A DNA stretch of 64,000 bases, taken from assembly GCA_963830775.1 (NCBI GenBank), contig CAWHNT010000032.1, positions 1 through 64,000 on the forward strand, in the 5' to 3' direction. Source of the DNA: CAWHNT01 sp963830775 (GTDB taxonomy: Bacteria > Pseudomonadota > Alphaproteobacteria > Geminicoccales > Geminicoccaceae). Below, piece by piece: positions 21,159 through 30,740 of this stretch. Made by a program: the position numbers and the translations under genes. The notes below the pieces were generated by a model. It was given only the letters and a program-made list of their open reading frames with translations. It was not told where the DNA came from and did not search any database. Positions within the stretch are counted from its first letter, which is position 1; each line of letters starts with the position of its first letter.

Positions 21159-22404
21159 TCGAGACGTATGTGCATTCGCCTCGGGCCATGGGCGAAGAAC
21201 GCAGGTAATCGCTCGACCGCGTCGCCATCGGCCAAACGAACATTTGGCCAGCGCGTCACGATAGCTTCAAACGCCGCACGCATCTCGGCGCGAGCGAGTT
21301 GATTACCAATGCAGAAGTGCAGACCGTGACCGAACGCCATGTGCTGCGTGATCGCCTTGCGAGCGAGCTGCAGCTCCTCCGGACACTCGTACTGTGCGGG
21401 ATCGAGCCCGCCTGCTCCCCAGCGCAGCATAACCGTTGAGCCGGCAGGAATCTTGACGCCGCCAAGCTCGGTGTCGCGAGTCACTACACGAAAAAAACCC
21501 TGCAGGGGTGCACGCAACCGCAGGGCTTCCTCCACGAAATTGCGCACCAGCTCGCGACTGCCGTCCGCGCGCAGTCGCTCGCGCAGGGCGGCGTCGTCAA
21601 TCAGGATCTGCAGGGCATTGCCCAGCGCGTTCGTCGTCGTTTCGTTGCCTGCGACCAGGATGTTCTGAAACAGATTTACCATCATGCCGACCGTCAGGAG
21701 TTCACCGTCGACCTCGTTGTTGGCTACGATGCTGAAGATGGTGTCGTCGGGCTTCTGCCGGACCAGTTCCACACGCCGCGCCAGAATGTGCTGCATTCGG
21801 ATAATGTCCCTCACGTAGTCGAGCATCTTGGCGGCAGGCGTGAGCGGATCCGCCACAGCCAGCATCGCATCAGAGCCCGCTTTGAAGGCCAGATGATCGT
21901 CTCGTGCGACACCAAGCTGATCGCAGATGATGTTGAGAGGCAGTGGTATCGCGAACTGCTTCACAAACTCCACTTCGGCCGACGTTTCGCACGCCGTCAT
22001 GAGTGCGGCGACTTCCGCGCGGATTGCGGGCATCAACGCATTGATACGCGCGACTGTAAACGCGCGATCGACGAGGGACCGATAACGCCGATGATCGCTG
22101 CCGTCATTGTTCAACAGCGTCGGGATCGGAGAAAAGCCTTCCGCGCGTAGAGTTCGCTGATCTCACGCTGCAGCTCTGCACTGCGCGCGGACTGTCGGCT
22201 GATCCGGTTGGAGAACGTTTGCACGTCGGTAGCCGCGGCGCGAATTTCGGCAGCGCCGACGACCTCATACATTCCCGTACTCGCATCGAAATAGACGGGC
22301 CGCGAACCGTGCAGTTTTCTATAGGCAGAGAATGGACATAGCGCAGTCTGCGGATCGGCGAAGGAAATCGGATCATCGGCGTGGGCATTCATGCTGTTCT
22401 CCAA
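21155..22404 (-). CDS. Cytochrome P450 (one frameshift)
   Basis: About 416 residues. N-terminus DPQTALCPFSAYRKLHGSRP; I-helix ILVAGNETTTNALGN; FVEEALRLRAPLQGF; heme loop FGHGLHFCIGNQLARAEM; tail AFFAHGPRRMHIRLD. One indel near 22115-22140 separates the first 90 residues. ATG at 22404 or 22392. Downstream of the enoyl-CoA hydratase in a two-gene operon. Very similar in layout to the P450 at 7.5 kb (both have the LRL-APLQG stretch after ExxR). Confidence 0.9.
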
Positions 22405-22444
22405 TGGACCTACGCATGTTCGCGTGGCTGCGACGCGTCACAGG

Positions 22445-23224
22445 TTAACGGCCGGTCCAGACCGGCTTGCGTTTTTCCAGAAAGGCGCGCGGACCCTCCT
22501 TCGCGTCCTCACTGTTTCGGACGATGGCTCCAACTCTGCGCATCTCGACGAACAGGGCTTCCTCGTCGAGATCGAGCGCCTGATGAGCTACGATCAGACT
22601 CTGTTGCACCGAGAGTGGAGCGTTTTCGGCAATCTGGGCCGCAAGCGCAAGAGCCGCGGCGCGGGCTTCGCCGACCTGCACCACTCGATTGATCAGGCCC
22701 AGCGCATAAGCGCGCGACGCATCGATGGGCTCGCCCGTTGTCAGTAATTCGTAAGCAACGGCTGGAGGAAGGCGGCGTGCGGCGCGGAACACACCCCCAG
22801 CGCCGGCCATGATTCCGCGCTTGACCTCGGGCAGGCCGAACTGCGCGGACTGGGACGCAACGACCATTTCGCAGGCAAGACAGATTTCCATCCCGCCGGC
22901 GAGCGCTGGACCCTCAACCGCGACGATCCACGGTTTCGTGCGTTTCGCTTCGACGATTCCAGCGAAACCTCCCCGCTCTGTCACCAGCGCGGTGAAACGC
23001 CCCGCAGCCACTTCGTTCAGATCCGCGCCCGCACAAAACGTCTGAGTGCCTGTGGACGACAGCACCACTGCTCGGATCGTGGAGTCGCTCTCCGACTGCT
23101 GAATGGCAGCGTCAATACCCGAGACAACTGCAGCGTTGATGGCGTTGCGCTTGTCTGGTCTGTTGATCGTGACGAGCAGAACATGAGGTCCGACTCGTTC
23201 GGTCACCAGCTCGTTGTCTGTCAT
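22445..23224 (-). CDS. Enoyl-CoA hydratase/isomerase family protein
   Basis: 259 residues, intact crotonase fold. It hydrates or isomerises an unsaturated CoA thioester. Oxyanion-hole segments TQTFCAGADLNEV and ALAGGMEICLACEMVVAS; FGLPEVKRGIMAGAGGVFR carries the usual catalytic-glutamate region (first position E in LPEVK). The ATG at 23224 has GAGGAG six bases upstream; a longer upstream in-frame extension has no homologous content. First gene after the divergent promoter containing operator copy 4. Confidence 0.92.
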   Translation of the reverse strand: MTDNELVTERVGPHVLLVTINRPDKRNAINAAVVSGIDAAIQQSESDSTIRAVVLSSTGTQTFCAGADLNEVAAGRFTALVTERGGFAGIVEAKRTKPWIVAVEGPALAGGMEICLACEMVVASQSAQFGLPEVKRGIMAGAGGVFRAARRLPPAVAYELLTTGEPIDASRAYALGLINRVVQVGEARAAALALAAQIAENAPLSVQQSLIVAHQALDLDEEALFVEMRRVGAIVRNSEDAKEGPRAFLEKRKPVWTGR

Positions 23225-23293
23225 AGCTACTCCTCTATTGCCACCCCGCGGAGGCCGACGAGCCACATTTGCCATCGCCACCCCCAGAAGCCT

Positions 23294-23311
23294 ATCTTCA
23301 CTATACAAGTT
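23294..23311. promoter_or_regulatory. Palindromic operator, copy 4
   Basis: ATCTTC-ACTATA-CAAGTT, between the divergent enoyl-CoA hydratase and aldehyde dehydrogenase genes, 21 nt from the latter's ATG. Confidence 0.6.
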
Positions 23312-23332
23312 ATCTACGATGAGGTCGAAGCG

Positions 23333-24814
23333 ATGGCGACGAGTACCGGGACTGCAGCACTGGCGAACCTGGAGAGTCGCGGACACTTCATTGGCGGCGC
23401 AATCATCGCGTCCTCGACGGCCGACGCCATCGAAGTCTTCGACCCTGCGACCGGTCAGCGAATCGCCGAAGTGGCTGCCGGGGCCCGTGCCGACATCGAT
23501 GCCGCGGTCGCATCTGCCCGCGAGTGCTTCGACAGGCGCACTTGGCGCAACCGCACGGCCCACGAAAGAGCGCAGGCAATCTGGACGTTCGGCGACAGAA
23601 TCGCCGCCCACGCGGACGAGTTCGCCGAACTCGAGGTCCGCGACAACGGCATGCCGCTAATTTTCGCCAAAGCGACCATCGCAAGCCTTGTGAACGGACT
23701 GCGCTACTACGCAGGCATGGTGACGAAGCTGCACGGGCAGACGGCGGAGCTTTCCGGCAATGGCCGCGAGATGCACGCATACACCAGTCCCGAGCCCGTT
23801 GGCGTAGTCGGTGCAATCACACCGTGGAACGCACCGTTGGGCGTGCTAGTCAACAAGATCGCACCTGCGATCGCTGCAGGTTGCAGCATCGTGTGCAAGC
23901 CCGCTGAGCAGACCCCTCTCTCGGCGATCCGCATCGGTCAGCTCCTGAGCGAGTGGAAGCTGTTTCCGGATGGCCTGATCAACATAGTTAATGGCTTCGG
24001 CCATGTTGCAGGAGCAGCGATCGCAGATCATCCGGGCATCGACAAGATCACGTTCACGGGGTCGACGGTCGTCGGGAAGAAACTCGTTCAAGCCTCAGCC
24101 GGAAATCTCAAGCGCCTGACGCTCGAATTGGGTGGTAAGTCACCGGTTTTTGTCTTCAACGATGCCGATCTGGCCAAGGCCATTGCCGGCGCGTCCATGG
24201 CGATCTTTGCCAACAGCGGTCAGGTCTGCTTTGCCGGGTCACGGCTGTATGTTCAGCGCGAGATCTTCGATCGGGTTGTCACTGGCGTGGCCAAGGCGGG
24301 CGCGGCGATGCGGTTGGGGAGCGGCCTCGACCCCCAGACACAATTGGGGCCGTTGGTCTCCCAACAGCAACTTACGCGCGTTCTGTCCTACATCGAAAGC
24401 GGGGTCAGCGAAGGAGCGGAATTGATCTCCGGCGGACAGCGCCACGGCACGACGGGCTACTTCGTGGCGCCAACGGTATTCGCCAATCGCGACCACAAGC
24501 CCATCCGCATCGCAGAGGAAGAGATCTTCGGGCCGGTGGTGACCGCCATGCCCTTCGATGGACTGTCTGACCTGGAAGCCCTGGCGAACGCAACGCCCTA
24601 TGGGCTTGGCTCAGGCATCTTTACGACCAACCTCAGCACCGCGCACCGTGCCGCAAAGCTCATCAGGGCGGGAAACGTCTGGATAAATTGCTACGGCATC
24701 CTGGACAAGGCCATGCCCTTTGGCGGGTTCAAGCAATCCGGCTGGGGTCGCGAAGCGGGCTTCGAAGGCATCACCCCGTTCCTTGAAACGAAGGCCGTCT
24801 ACACCATGCTCTGA
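23333..24814 (+). CDS. Aldehyde dehydrogenase (NAD(P)+), intact
   Basis: 493 residues. It oxidises an aldehyde to the acid. PWNAPLGVLVNKIAPAIAAG near the cofactor site, FTGSTVVGKKL, the catalytic-base segment LELGGKSP and the nucleophile in NSGQVCFAG (Cys at about residue 299). C-terminus PFGGFKQSGWGREAG. The start ATG follows GAGG by 8 nt. A single-gene unit under operator copy 4, probably oxidising the product of P450 plus alcohol dehydrogenase steps. Confidence 0.95.
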   Translation: MATSTGTAALANLESRGHFIGGAIIASSTADAIEVFDPATGQRIAEVAAGARADIDAAVASARECFDRRTWRNRTAHERAQAIWTFGDRIAAHADEFAELEVRDNGMPLIFAKATIASLVNGLRYYAGMVTKLHGQTAELSGNGREMHAYTSPEPVGVVGAITPWNAPLGVLVNKIAPAIAAGCSIVCKPAEQTPLSAIRIGQLLSEWKLFPDGLINIVNGFGHVAGAAIADHPGIDKITFTGSTVVGKKLVQASAGNLKRLTLELGGKSPVFVFNDADLAKAIAGASMAIFANSGQVCFAGSRLYVQREIFDRVVTGVAKAGAAMRLGSGLDPQTQLGPLVSQQQLTRVLSYIESGVSEGAELISGGQRHGTTGYFVAPTVFANRDHKPIRIAEEEIFGPVVTAMPFDGLSDLEALANATPYGLGSGIFTTNLSTAHRAAKLIRAGNVWINCYGILDKAMPFGGFKQSGWGREAGFEGITPFLETKAVYTML

Positions 24815-24886
24815 CCCCCGCCTCCAGGGTCTTGGTATTGATATTGCACCGCCAGAGTCCGGGCGCTCCTTGACGAGGACGGTTAT

Positions 24887-24904
24887 AACTTCTATAACGA
24901 AGTT
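24887..24904. promoter_or_regulatory. Palindromic operator, copy 5 (perfect arms)
   Basis: AACTTC-TATAAC-GAAGTT has exact 6-bp inverted arms, 57 nt before the TonB-dependent receptor ATG. This is one of two copies with perfect symmetry. Confidence 0.7.
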
Positions 24905-24961
24905 GTCGATCTGCACCAAGTCGACGACACCATTTCAGTACACTTCGCCACCGGGGGAAAC

Positions 24962-27392
24962 ATGGCAAGTCCGACACGAACAGCACCGATGACGTTGCTG
25001 TCGATTAGCATCCTCGCCGTCAATGCCGCGCAAGCACAACAACCGGCCCCTGCAGCAGACGAGTCCGTGCGGACCGCGGTTGCTCGAAGAAATCACAGTC
25101 ACAGCGCGCCGCCGCGAAGAAGCCCTGGTCGACGTCCCGATCTCGATCAATGTACTCAGCGAGGCGAAGATGGAGGCGGCGGGCGTGGCGCGCATGGACG
25201 ATCTGCAGTACTCGACACCATCAGTGCAGTTCCGCCCGACCGCTGGACGACGCTCGAATTCAACGTATGAGATCCGTGGTATCGCTGCGAACGAGTCCCT
25301 CATTACTCAGGACCCGGCTGTCGGCCTCTACGTCAATGACGTCTATATCGCGCGTGCGACCGGGACGAATCAAAGCTTTTACGACATCGAGAATGTGCAG
25401 GTCCTCGTATGGCCCGCAGGGCACGCTCTTCGGCAGAAACTCGCCCGCGGGTGCAGTACTCGTGAATACCCGCAAGCCCACCGACGCCTTCGAGGCCGAA
25501 GTGAACGCCGGAGTCGGCAACTTTGGCCGCCAGGAATACGGCGGCGTCCTCAACGTGCCCCTCGGCGAAGTCGTTTGCCGCTCGCCTCGCAGCTCAGGCC
25601 GGAGAATACGATGGCATCGGAAAGAACCTCACGAGCGGTAAGGACATTGCGAACCAGGACCTCTGGTCAGCACGTCTATCGTTGCGCTGGGACGCGAGCG
25701 AGAACTTCCAGAACCTCACGGTACTGGACTACTTCGACTCGAAGGACAATGGCAGCCTGAACGTGCTGGCAGGCCTCGTCCCCTGCACGACGAATCCAAC
25801 GGCTGCTGGCATCAATCAATTTCTGACGGGCACGCCGCCGGCTTCCTGCCTGTACAGCTCGCAAGTCAATGCGGCGCTGGGCAGGGGCGACTTGCCAGCA
25901 GCGCTTGCTACACAGGACGCCCGCGGGCCATACACAGTGGCCTACGACAATCCGACATTCGAGGATGCCCAGGCCCGCAACGCCTCGAACGCTACGACGA
26001 TCAACCTTTCCGATGCGCTGCTGATCAAGAACATCATCGGCTATCACGATGTGGAGTTGCTTACGCAAACCGACCTCGACGGTGCAAACATCAAGGTCAT
26101 CGACACATACCTGGACTCACAAGTTGACCAATGGTCGGAGGAACTGCAGCTGCAGGGTGAGTACGATCGCTTCAACTTCGTGGTCGGCGGGCTCTATTTC
26201 AAAGAGGAAGGCACGGACATCCAGATCTCTACCCAGCTCTCAGGCTTCAACCCAACCAATCCGAACTACCTGAATACGACGGGAACCAACACCAGTTACG
26301 CGGTGTTCGCACAGGGTACTTATAAGTTGCTCGACAACCTCAGCATGACGGCCGGGGGCAGGTACACGTGGGACAAGCGCGAGGTGTTCTACGACAATCC
26401 GACGAGCAGATATGGCCAGCCAACCTCGGTGTGCCAGTTCTCGGCCGCGATCGCGCCGGGCTGCGTTCTCGATCTGGAGAAGGATTTCTCGGATCCCAGC
26501 TACACGTTCAGCCTGGAGTACAAGCTCGCCGAGGAAATCCTGATGTATGTGGCGACTCGACAAGGCTATCGATCAGGTGGATTCAATGCTCGTGCAGTGA
26601 ATGCAGTGCAACTGGAGCCCTTCGACCCGGAGACCGTGACTGACGTTGAAGTGGGATTCAAAAGGTCAATTTGACCTGACCGATCGCGTCGCCGCATACA
26701 CGACTCTGGCCGTCTACCAGACCAAGTACGATGATATTCAGCGCGTCGTTGCGCTCGACCCTGATGGAGTCGGGCCCATCCCGCAGACAACAAATACGGT
26801 TAACGCCGCGAAAGCAACGATCGAGGGCTTCGAGCTGACTGCTGGCATGAGTTTCGGCACATGGCTGGAAATCTCGGGATACTGGGGCTATGTAGACGCC
26901 GTGCATGATGAATTCGATAATGATTTCACAGCCTCGAATCCGGTGTTTAATCCCAGCCCCACGAACCCAGTGCAATGCGGCAGTACTGTCGTGACGGCTC
27001 CGGGGCCGACCGTCTGCAAAGATGTCGGGTTCGGTATCTCGAAGGACACCGCCGGCGTGGTCGCCTCGTTGAGTCCGTTCGATTCGCCCGAGATCGGCAG
27101 GATTACGCTGACGGGAACGTATTCGTATCGCAGTTCCTTCTACGGACTGAACACACTGCCGATTCTGGAAGAGTTCAGCAAGGTGCCGTCCCAGTACAAC
27201 GTCAACGCGACGCTGGATTGGAGTGACATGTTCGGCAGCAAACTGTCTGCTCAGGCATGGGTGCGCAATGCAACTGATGAGCAGAATGTCATTGCCAATC
27301 TGTCGCTGGGACGTTCGCTCGGCCTCGCGGATTACGTTTATAGCGACCCGAGGATGTACGGTTTGACGCTCACATATCGATTCGGCGAGTGA
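24962..27392 (+). CDS. TonB-dependent outer membrane receptor (frameshifted)
   Basis: About 810 residues. Signal peptide at 1-27 ending AVNAAQA; TonB-box-like EITVTARRR; plug domain with VPISINVLSEAKM, YEIRGIAANES and YGPQGTLFGRNSPAGAVLV; beta-barrel strands up to a C-terminal YGLTLTYRFGE ending in an aromatic-rich strand. Frame changes near 25080, 25408, 25580 and 26665; the order and length are normal. It would take up a large hydrophobic substrate energised by TonB-ExbBD encoded elsewhere. First gene of the unit that continues with thiolase and DUF35 genes after a hairpin. Confidence 0.9.
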
Positions 27393-27399
27393 TCGAAGC

Positions 27400-27427
27400 G
27401 GCTCGTCGCACGCCCGTGCGACGAGCC
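27400..27427. terminator. Strong 13-bp hairpin after the TonB receptor
   Basis: GGCTCGTCGCACG and CGTGCGACGAGCC form a perfect 13-bp stem with a 2-base gap. It begins 8 nt after the receptor stop and 21 nt before the next gene. No T-run follows, so it may be an attenuator or an mRNA-stabilising element that sets receptor level apart from the downstream enzymes. Confidence 0.55.
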
Positions 27428-27448
27428 ACCGTGGGGCGCTGACGGCAC

Positions 27449-28642
27449 GTGAACTCCGGCTTGCGTGGCAAGGCAGCTATCATCGGCTATGCCGAGATGC
27501 CGGCCACACGCCTCTCAGCGCCTCCCCCATTTGAAAACACACTTGATCTGTGCGCACACCTTGCGCACGAAGCCATCGCTGATGCAGGTGTCGCGCGCGC
27601 AGAGGTCGATGGCCTCATCACGTGCTCTTTGCGGGAAAGCCGGCACTTCGTGCCGGTCACGCTCAGTGAGTACTGTGGTTTCGAGTTGGCCTTCGGCGAT
27701 ATCGTCGATCTTGGTGGCGCAGGTCCCGCGGCGATGGTCTGGCGAGCAGCCGCGGCGATCGCAGCCGGCATGGCGCGGTGTGTGCTGTGCATCGCGCCCG
27801 GTCTGTACGAGCGTACTCCAACTGTAGACACGGTGAGATTCGGTGCATCCAGCTACTTGCCGGGCTCACCTCAGGCAGAATTCGAGATCCCCATCGGCCT
27901 GCTTGGCCAGAACGTTCCTTACGCAATGATTGCCAACCGCTACGCGGCGGTTCACGGATATGACGAGCGCGCCCTCGCGCGGCTCGTGGTACAGCAGCGC
28001 CTCAATGCACACGTCACGCCTGGTGCGATCTTCGAATCGGTGCAGCTGACTGAAGACGACGTTCTGGCGAGCCCGATCGTGGCGGCTCCACTGCGCAAAC
28101 TCGAAATCGTCATGCCGTGCAACGGAGGTGCCGCTATTCTTGTTGCCGATGCAGAATGCGCCCACCGTGCCCGCCACCGTCCGGTGTGGTTGGCAGGTGC
28201 GGGCGAAGCGCTCGCAGCGAAGTCTGCGCACTACTCGGCCGACATGCTGCACACGCCAGTCGTTGCAGCAGCGGCGCGTGCCTTCGCGATGGCCGGGACG
28301 TTACCTGCCGAAATGCATGCAGCACAGATCTATGACTGTTATTCCATTACGGTCCTCATAACCCTCGAGAATGCCGGCTTCTGCAAGGACGGCGAAGGGT
28401 TGCATCTGCTGCGCGAACGCACGCTGACGTGGAACGGCGACTTTCCACTGAACACCAACGGCGGCCAGCTTGGCTACGGGCAGACAGGCTTGGCCGGTGG
28501 CATGGGTCATATCGTCGAGGCGGCGCGGCAGCTGATGGGCCGAGCGGGCAAGCGCCAGATCAAAGTCTGCGATCGCGTATACGTGAGTGGCAATGGCGGC
28601 ATCATGGGTGAGAACGTTTCCCTGATTTTGGAAGGTGCATAG
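27449..28642 (+). CDS. Thiolase-fold lipid-transfer/aldolase-like protein (intact)
   Basis: 397 residues of the SCP-x/Ltp2-like thiolase branch: KAAIIGYAEMPATR, LDLCAHLAHEAIADAGV, VDLGGAGPAAMVWRAAAAIAAG and LNTNGGQLGYGQTGLAGGMG. The last block replaces the usual thiolase cysteine/histidine motif pattern. Such proteins with an adjacent DUF35 partner act as acyl-CoA-linked retro-aldolases in steroid side-chain removal or as ketothiolases. GTG start at 27449. The DUF35 gene follows two bases after the stop. The aldolase role is inferred from the pair, not proven. Confidence 0.8.
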   Translation: MNSGLRGKAAIIGYAEMPATRLSAPPPFENTLDLCAHLAHEAIADAGVARAEVDGLITCSLRESRHFVPVTLSEYCGFELAFGDIVDLGGAGPAAMVWRAAAAIAAGMARCVLCIAPGLYERTPTVDTVRFGASSYLPGSPQAEFEIPIGLLGQNVPYAMIANRYAAVHGYDERALARLVVQQRLNAHVTPGAIFESVQLTEDDVLASPIVAAPLRKLEIVMPCNGGAAILVADAECAHRARHRPVWLAGAGEALAAKSAHYSADMLHTPVVAAAARAFAMAGTLPAEMHAAQIYDCYSITVLITLENAGFCKDGEGLHLLRERTLTWNGDFPLNTNGGQLGYGQTGLAGGMGHIVEAARQLMGRAGKRQIKVCDRVYVSGNGGIMGENVSLILEGA

Positions 28643-28644
28643 GC

Positions 28645-29061
28645 GTGTCTGCACCGCCTCCACTGCCCCGCTCTGTCAGCGGACCGTTCTGGCAGGGCCT
28701 GCGCGTTGGCAAGCTGGTCGTGCAACGTTGCACATCGTGCGATCGCTACTTCTTCTATCCACGCCCATTCTGCCCGCACTGCGGCAGCCTCGACTTTCGA
28801 TGGGAATCAGTAGCACCACATGCCACGGTGTACACCTTCACCGAAGGTCGCGTCGCTCCATCTATCGACTTCCGCGATGCGTGGCCCCTACTACCGGCCA
28901 TCGTCACTCTCGAATGTGGCGTCCGCATGGCAACGGCACTCGTTCACATCGAGCCAGCGAACGTTCGGATCGGCATGCCAGTACGCGCGCTCTTCACCAG
29001 CGCCGACGCAGAGCCTGCGTTCCCGCCTTTGTTTGAACCCATTAGGGACAAGGAATTGTGA
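28645..29061 (+). CDS. DUF35 OB-fold zinc-ribbon acyl-CoA-binding partner protein
   Basis: 138 residues. The N-terminal rubredoxin-like ribbon has four cysteines at residues 29, 32, 43 and 46 (QRCTSC and FCPHC), followed by an OB-fold (ATVYTFTEGRVAPSIDF). Family members bind acyl-CoA and pair with thiolase-like enzymes such as Ltp2-type aldolases. GTG start two bases after the thiolase stop; its own stop overlaps the next start as GTGA. Intact. Confidence 0.88.
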   Translation: MSAPPPLPRSVSGPFWQGLRVGKLVVQRCTSCDRYFFYPRPFCPHCGSLDFRWESVAPHATVYTFTEGRVAPSIDFRDAWPLLPAIVTLECGVRMATALVHIEPANVRIGMPVRALFTSADAEPAFPPLFEPIRDKEL

Positions 29062-29335
29062 GCGACTCCCCTTCATCCCTGACTGACCGTGTGGTCATCG
29101 TAACGGGCGGCAACAGCGGCATTGGCCTCGAGATCGCTCGGGCGTTGGCACATACCGGTGCGTGCATCGTCGTCGCAGGCCGCCGCGAGGCTGCCACATT
29201 GGACTGCGAACGGCTTGCCCATCGGGACCCAGCTGATCGCCGCACGGGACCACGACGGTCTGCTGCTGCTGCAACTTGCCGCTCAGCTCGAACTGGCCAG
29301 CCCATGGCGCGATCGGCAGCCCCCATCTCAGGCCC
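29058..29335 (+). pseudogene. SDR N-terminus joined to amidase C-terminus (deletion chimera)
   Basis: The first 45 codons are a normal SDR start, TDRVVIVTGGNSGIGLEIA to IVVAGRREAA, translationally coupled to the DUF35 gene by GTGA. From about 29200, in another frame, the sequence is the C-terminal end of an amidase-signature protein: TANGLPIGTQLIAARDHDG, then LLLLQLAAQLELASPWRDR. Both genes are thus reduced to ends, as after a deletion joining an SDR start to an amidase tail. A mis-assembly would look the same. No SDR catalytic tyrosine and no amidase Ser-Ser-Lys triad remain. Confidence 0.75.
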
Positions 29336-29537
29336 AGTGGCCCACAGCACTGATTCCCTTCACACCCGGCCTCGTCGATCTCATGCACATATATATGAGA
29401 CCAATCAGCTTGCCTAGCATGGTGAGGGGTTGCTGAGGGGGTGTTTATCACATTGTGGTGGCGTGATCAGGCCTGATCCTCGTAATAACCCTCCTCCAGA
29501 CTGATCGTCGAAGTGAGGACGAGCGTAAGCCCATCGC
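29336..29537. other. Non-coding gap with a 14-bp palindrome
   Basis: Convergent gap between the amidase remnant and the amidohydrolase. It holds GATCAGGCCTGATC at 29465-29478, a perfect palindrome of unknown use. I see no gene here. Confidence 0.4.
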
Positions 29538-30737
29538 TCAATGATGCGCGGTCGGCTCTGATCCCGAAGCGACCTGATTGCCGAGCATTCCCTCGCCATC
29601 GGCAATGGGTAAACGGTACAGCTCGCATACGTTGTCGCGCAGGATCCTTCGCCTTTCGGAGTCGGGCACGTCGCGGGTGTGCTCATCAAGGAGGCTCTGG
29701 CTATGCGGCCATGTCGAATCACTATGGGGAAAATCATTGCCCCACATCAGTCGATCAATACTGATGTCCTTCCGGTACTTGAACGCCACCCAATCATCCT
29801 GAAAGGTCATGTAGACGTTCCTGCGTACGAAAGCGCTGGGCAACTGGGTAAGCTCCGGGCAAGTGAAGTTCGTGCGGTGCCGCCGATAAGCGTGATCCGC
29901 GCGCGCCATCCAATGAGGTGCCCACCCCGCATCGGCCTCAACAGACACCAGCTTCAAGTCCGGAACACGGTCGAACACGCCACCGAAGACGAACATGCCA
30001 ATGATGTCTTGACACGTGCGTACGATGGCCTGAAAACCATTGATGCGCGGGCCGCGCTGCGTCTTCCCCGCGAGTGCATCTGTGTCGCGACTCGACGTCA
30101 ACGAATGAAAGCTGACCGGCATCTCCATGTCCACAGCCGCGCCCCACAGCGGGTCGAACGCCGGATCGTCGTAATCTTCGGTCGTCCCGGGCGATGCCGG
30201 CATCATGACACCGCGAAAGCCCTTCTTCTTCATATCTGCCAGGTCGTCGATCGCTTCCTTCACCGAGCGCACTGCGGTCTGGCCGATTCCGAACAGGCGT
30301 TGCGGCGCGCAGCTACAAAACTCCTCGAGCCAGCGGTTGTAGGCCCGGAAACTGGCGTGCTTCAGATCGATATCCGGCAGTTGACACAGCACCATTCCCA
30401 CGGTCGGGTAGACGATCTCGCCAGCAACGCCGTCCCGATCCTGGTCGGCGAGACGTGCTTTTCCATCCCAGCTCCCGCGATAGATCTCATCGAAGCGACC
30501 GCGAGACTTCTTCATCTGTTCAAGCGACCAACCCGCCGATGCAATCTTCGCGAGGTTGAGCGGGCTCTTCAGGCCCTCGGCCACATAGAACTCCGCGCCC
30601 TCCTCGGTCGTGATCACGTGAGGCGCGCGGTCGCGAAAGGCCGGGTCAATGAAAGCCACATAACACTGCGGCGGCTCAACTACATGCGAGTCTGCTGAAA
30701 TCGGTTTGTAAGATCTGGCTGCCACCGGACTCGCCAA
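29538..30737 (-). CDS. Amidohydrolase 2 (ACMSD-like) family metal-dependent hydrolase
   Basis: About 399 residues, TIM-barrel. Metal-site start SADSHVVEP (variant of the D-x-H motif), GFRGVMMPASPG, SFHSLTSSRD, and the C-terminal WGNDFPHSDSTWPHS with the conserved metal aspartate. Members are decarboxylases or C-C hydrolases on cyclic acids. The apparent TTG start at 30737 sits directly on an AAGG, so the true start may be GTG at 30725. Intact. It lies 3 bp after the upstream amidohydrolase-3 gene; the two form an operon divergent from the acyl-CoA ligase. Confidence 0.87.
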   Translation of the reverse strand: MASPVAARSYKPISADSHVVEPPQCYVAFIDPAFRDRAPHVITTEEGAEFYVAEGLKSPLNLAKIASAGWSLEQMKKSRGRFDEIYRGSWDGKARLADQDRDGVAGEIVYPTVGMVLCQLPDIDLKHASFRAYNRWLEEFCSCAPQRLFGIGQTAVRSVKEAIDDLADMKKKGFRGVMMPASPGTTEDYDDPAFDPLWGAAVDMEMPVSFHSLTSSRDTDALAGKTQRGPRINGFQAIVRTCQDIIGMFVFGGVFDRVPDLKLVSVEADAGWAPHWMARADHAYRRHRTNFTCPELTQLPSAFVRRNVYMTFQDDWVAFKYRKDISIDRLMWGNDFPHSDSTWPHSQSLLDEHTRDVPDSERRRILRDNVCELYRLPIADGEGMLGNQVASGSEPTAHH

Positions 30738-30740
30738 CCT

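Noticed and set aside
29465..29478. Perfect palindrome GATCAGGCCTGATC
   Set aside because: Single copy in a convergent gap with no T-run or nearby promoter; no function can be argued.
29679..30698. 339-codon open frame opposite the amidohydrolase
   Set aside because: Composition and lack of motifs show it to be the antisense of a well-conserved amidohydrolase.
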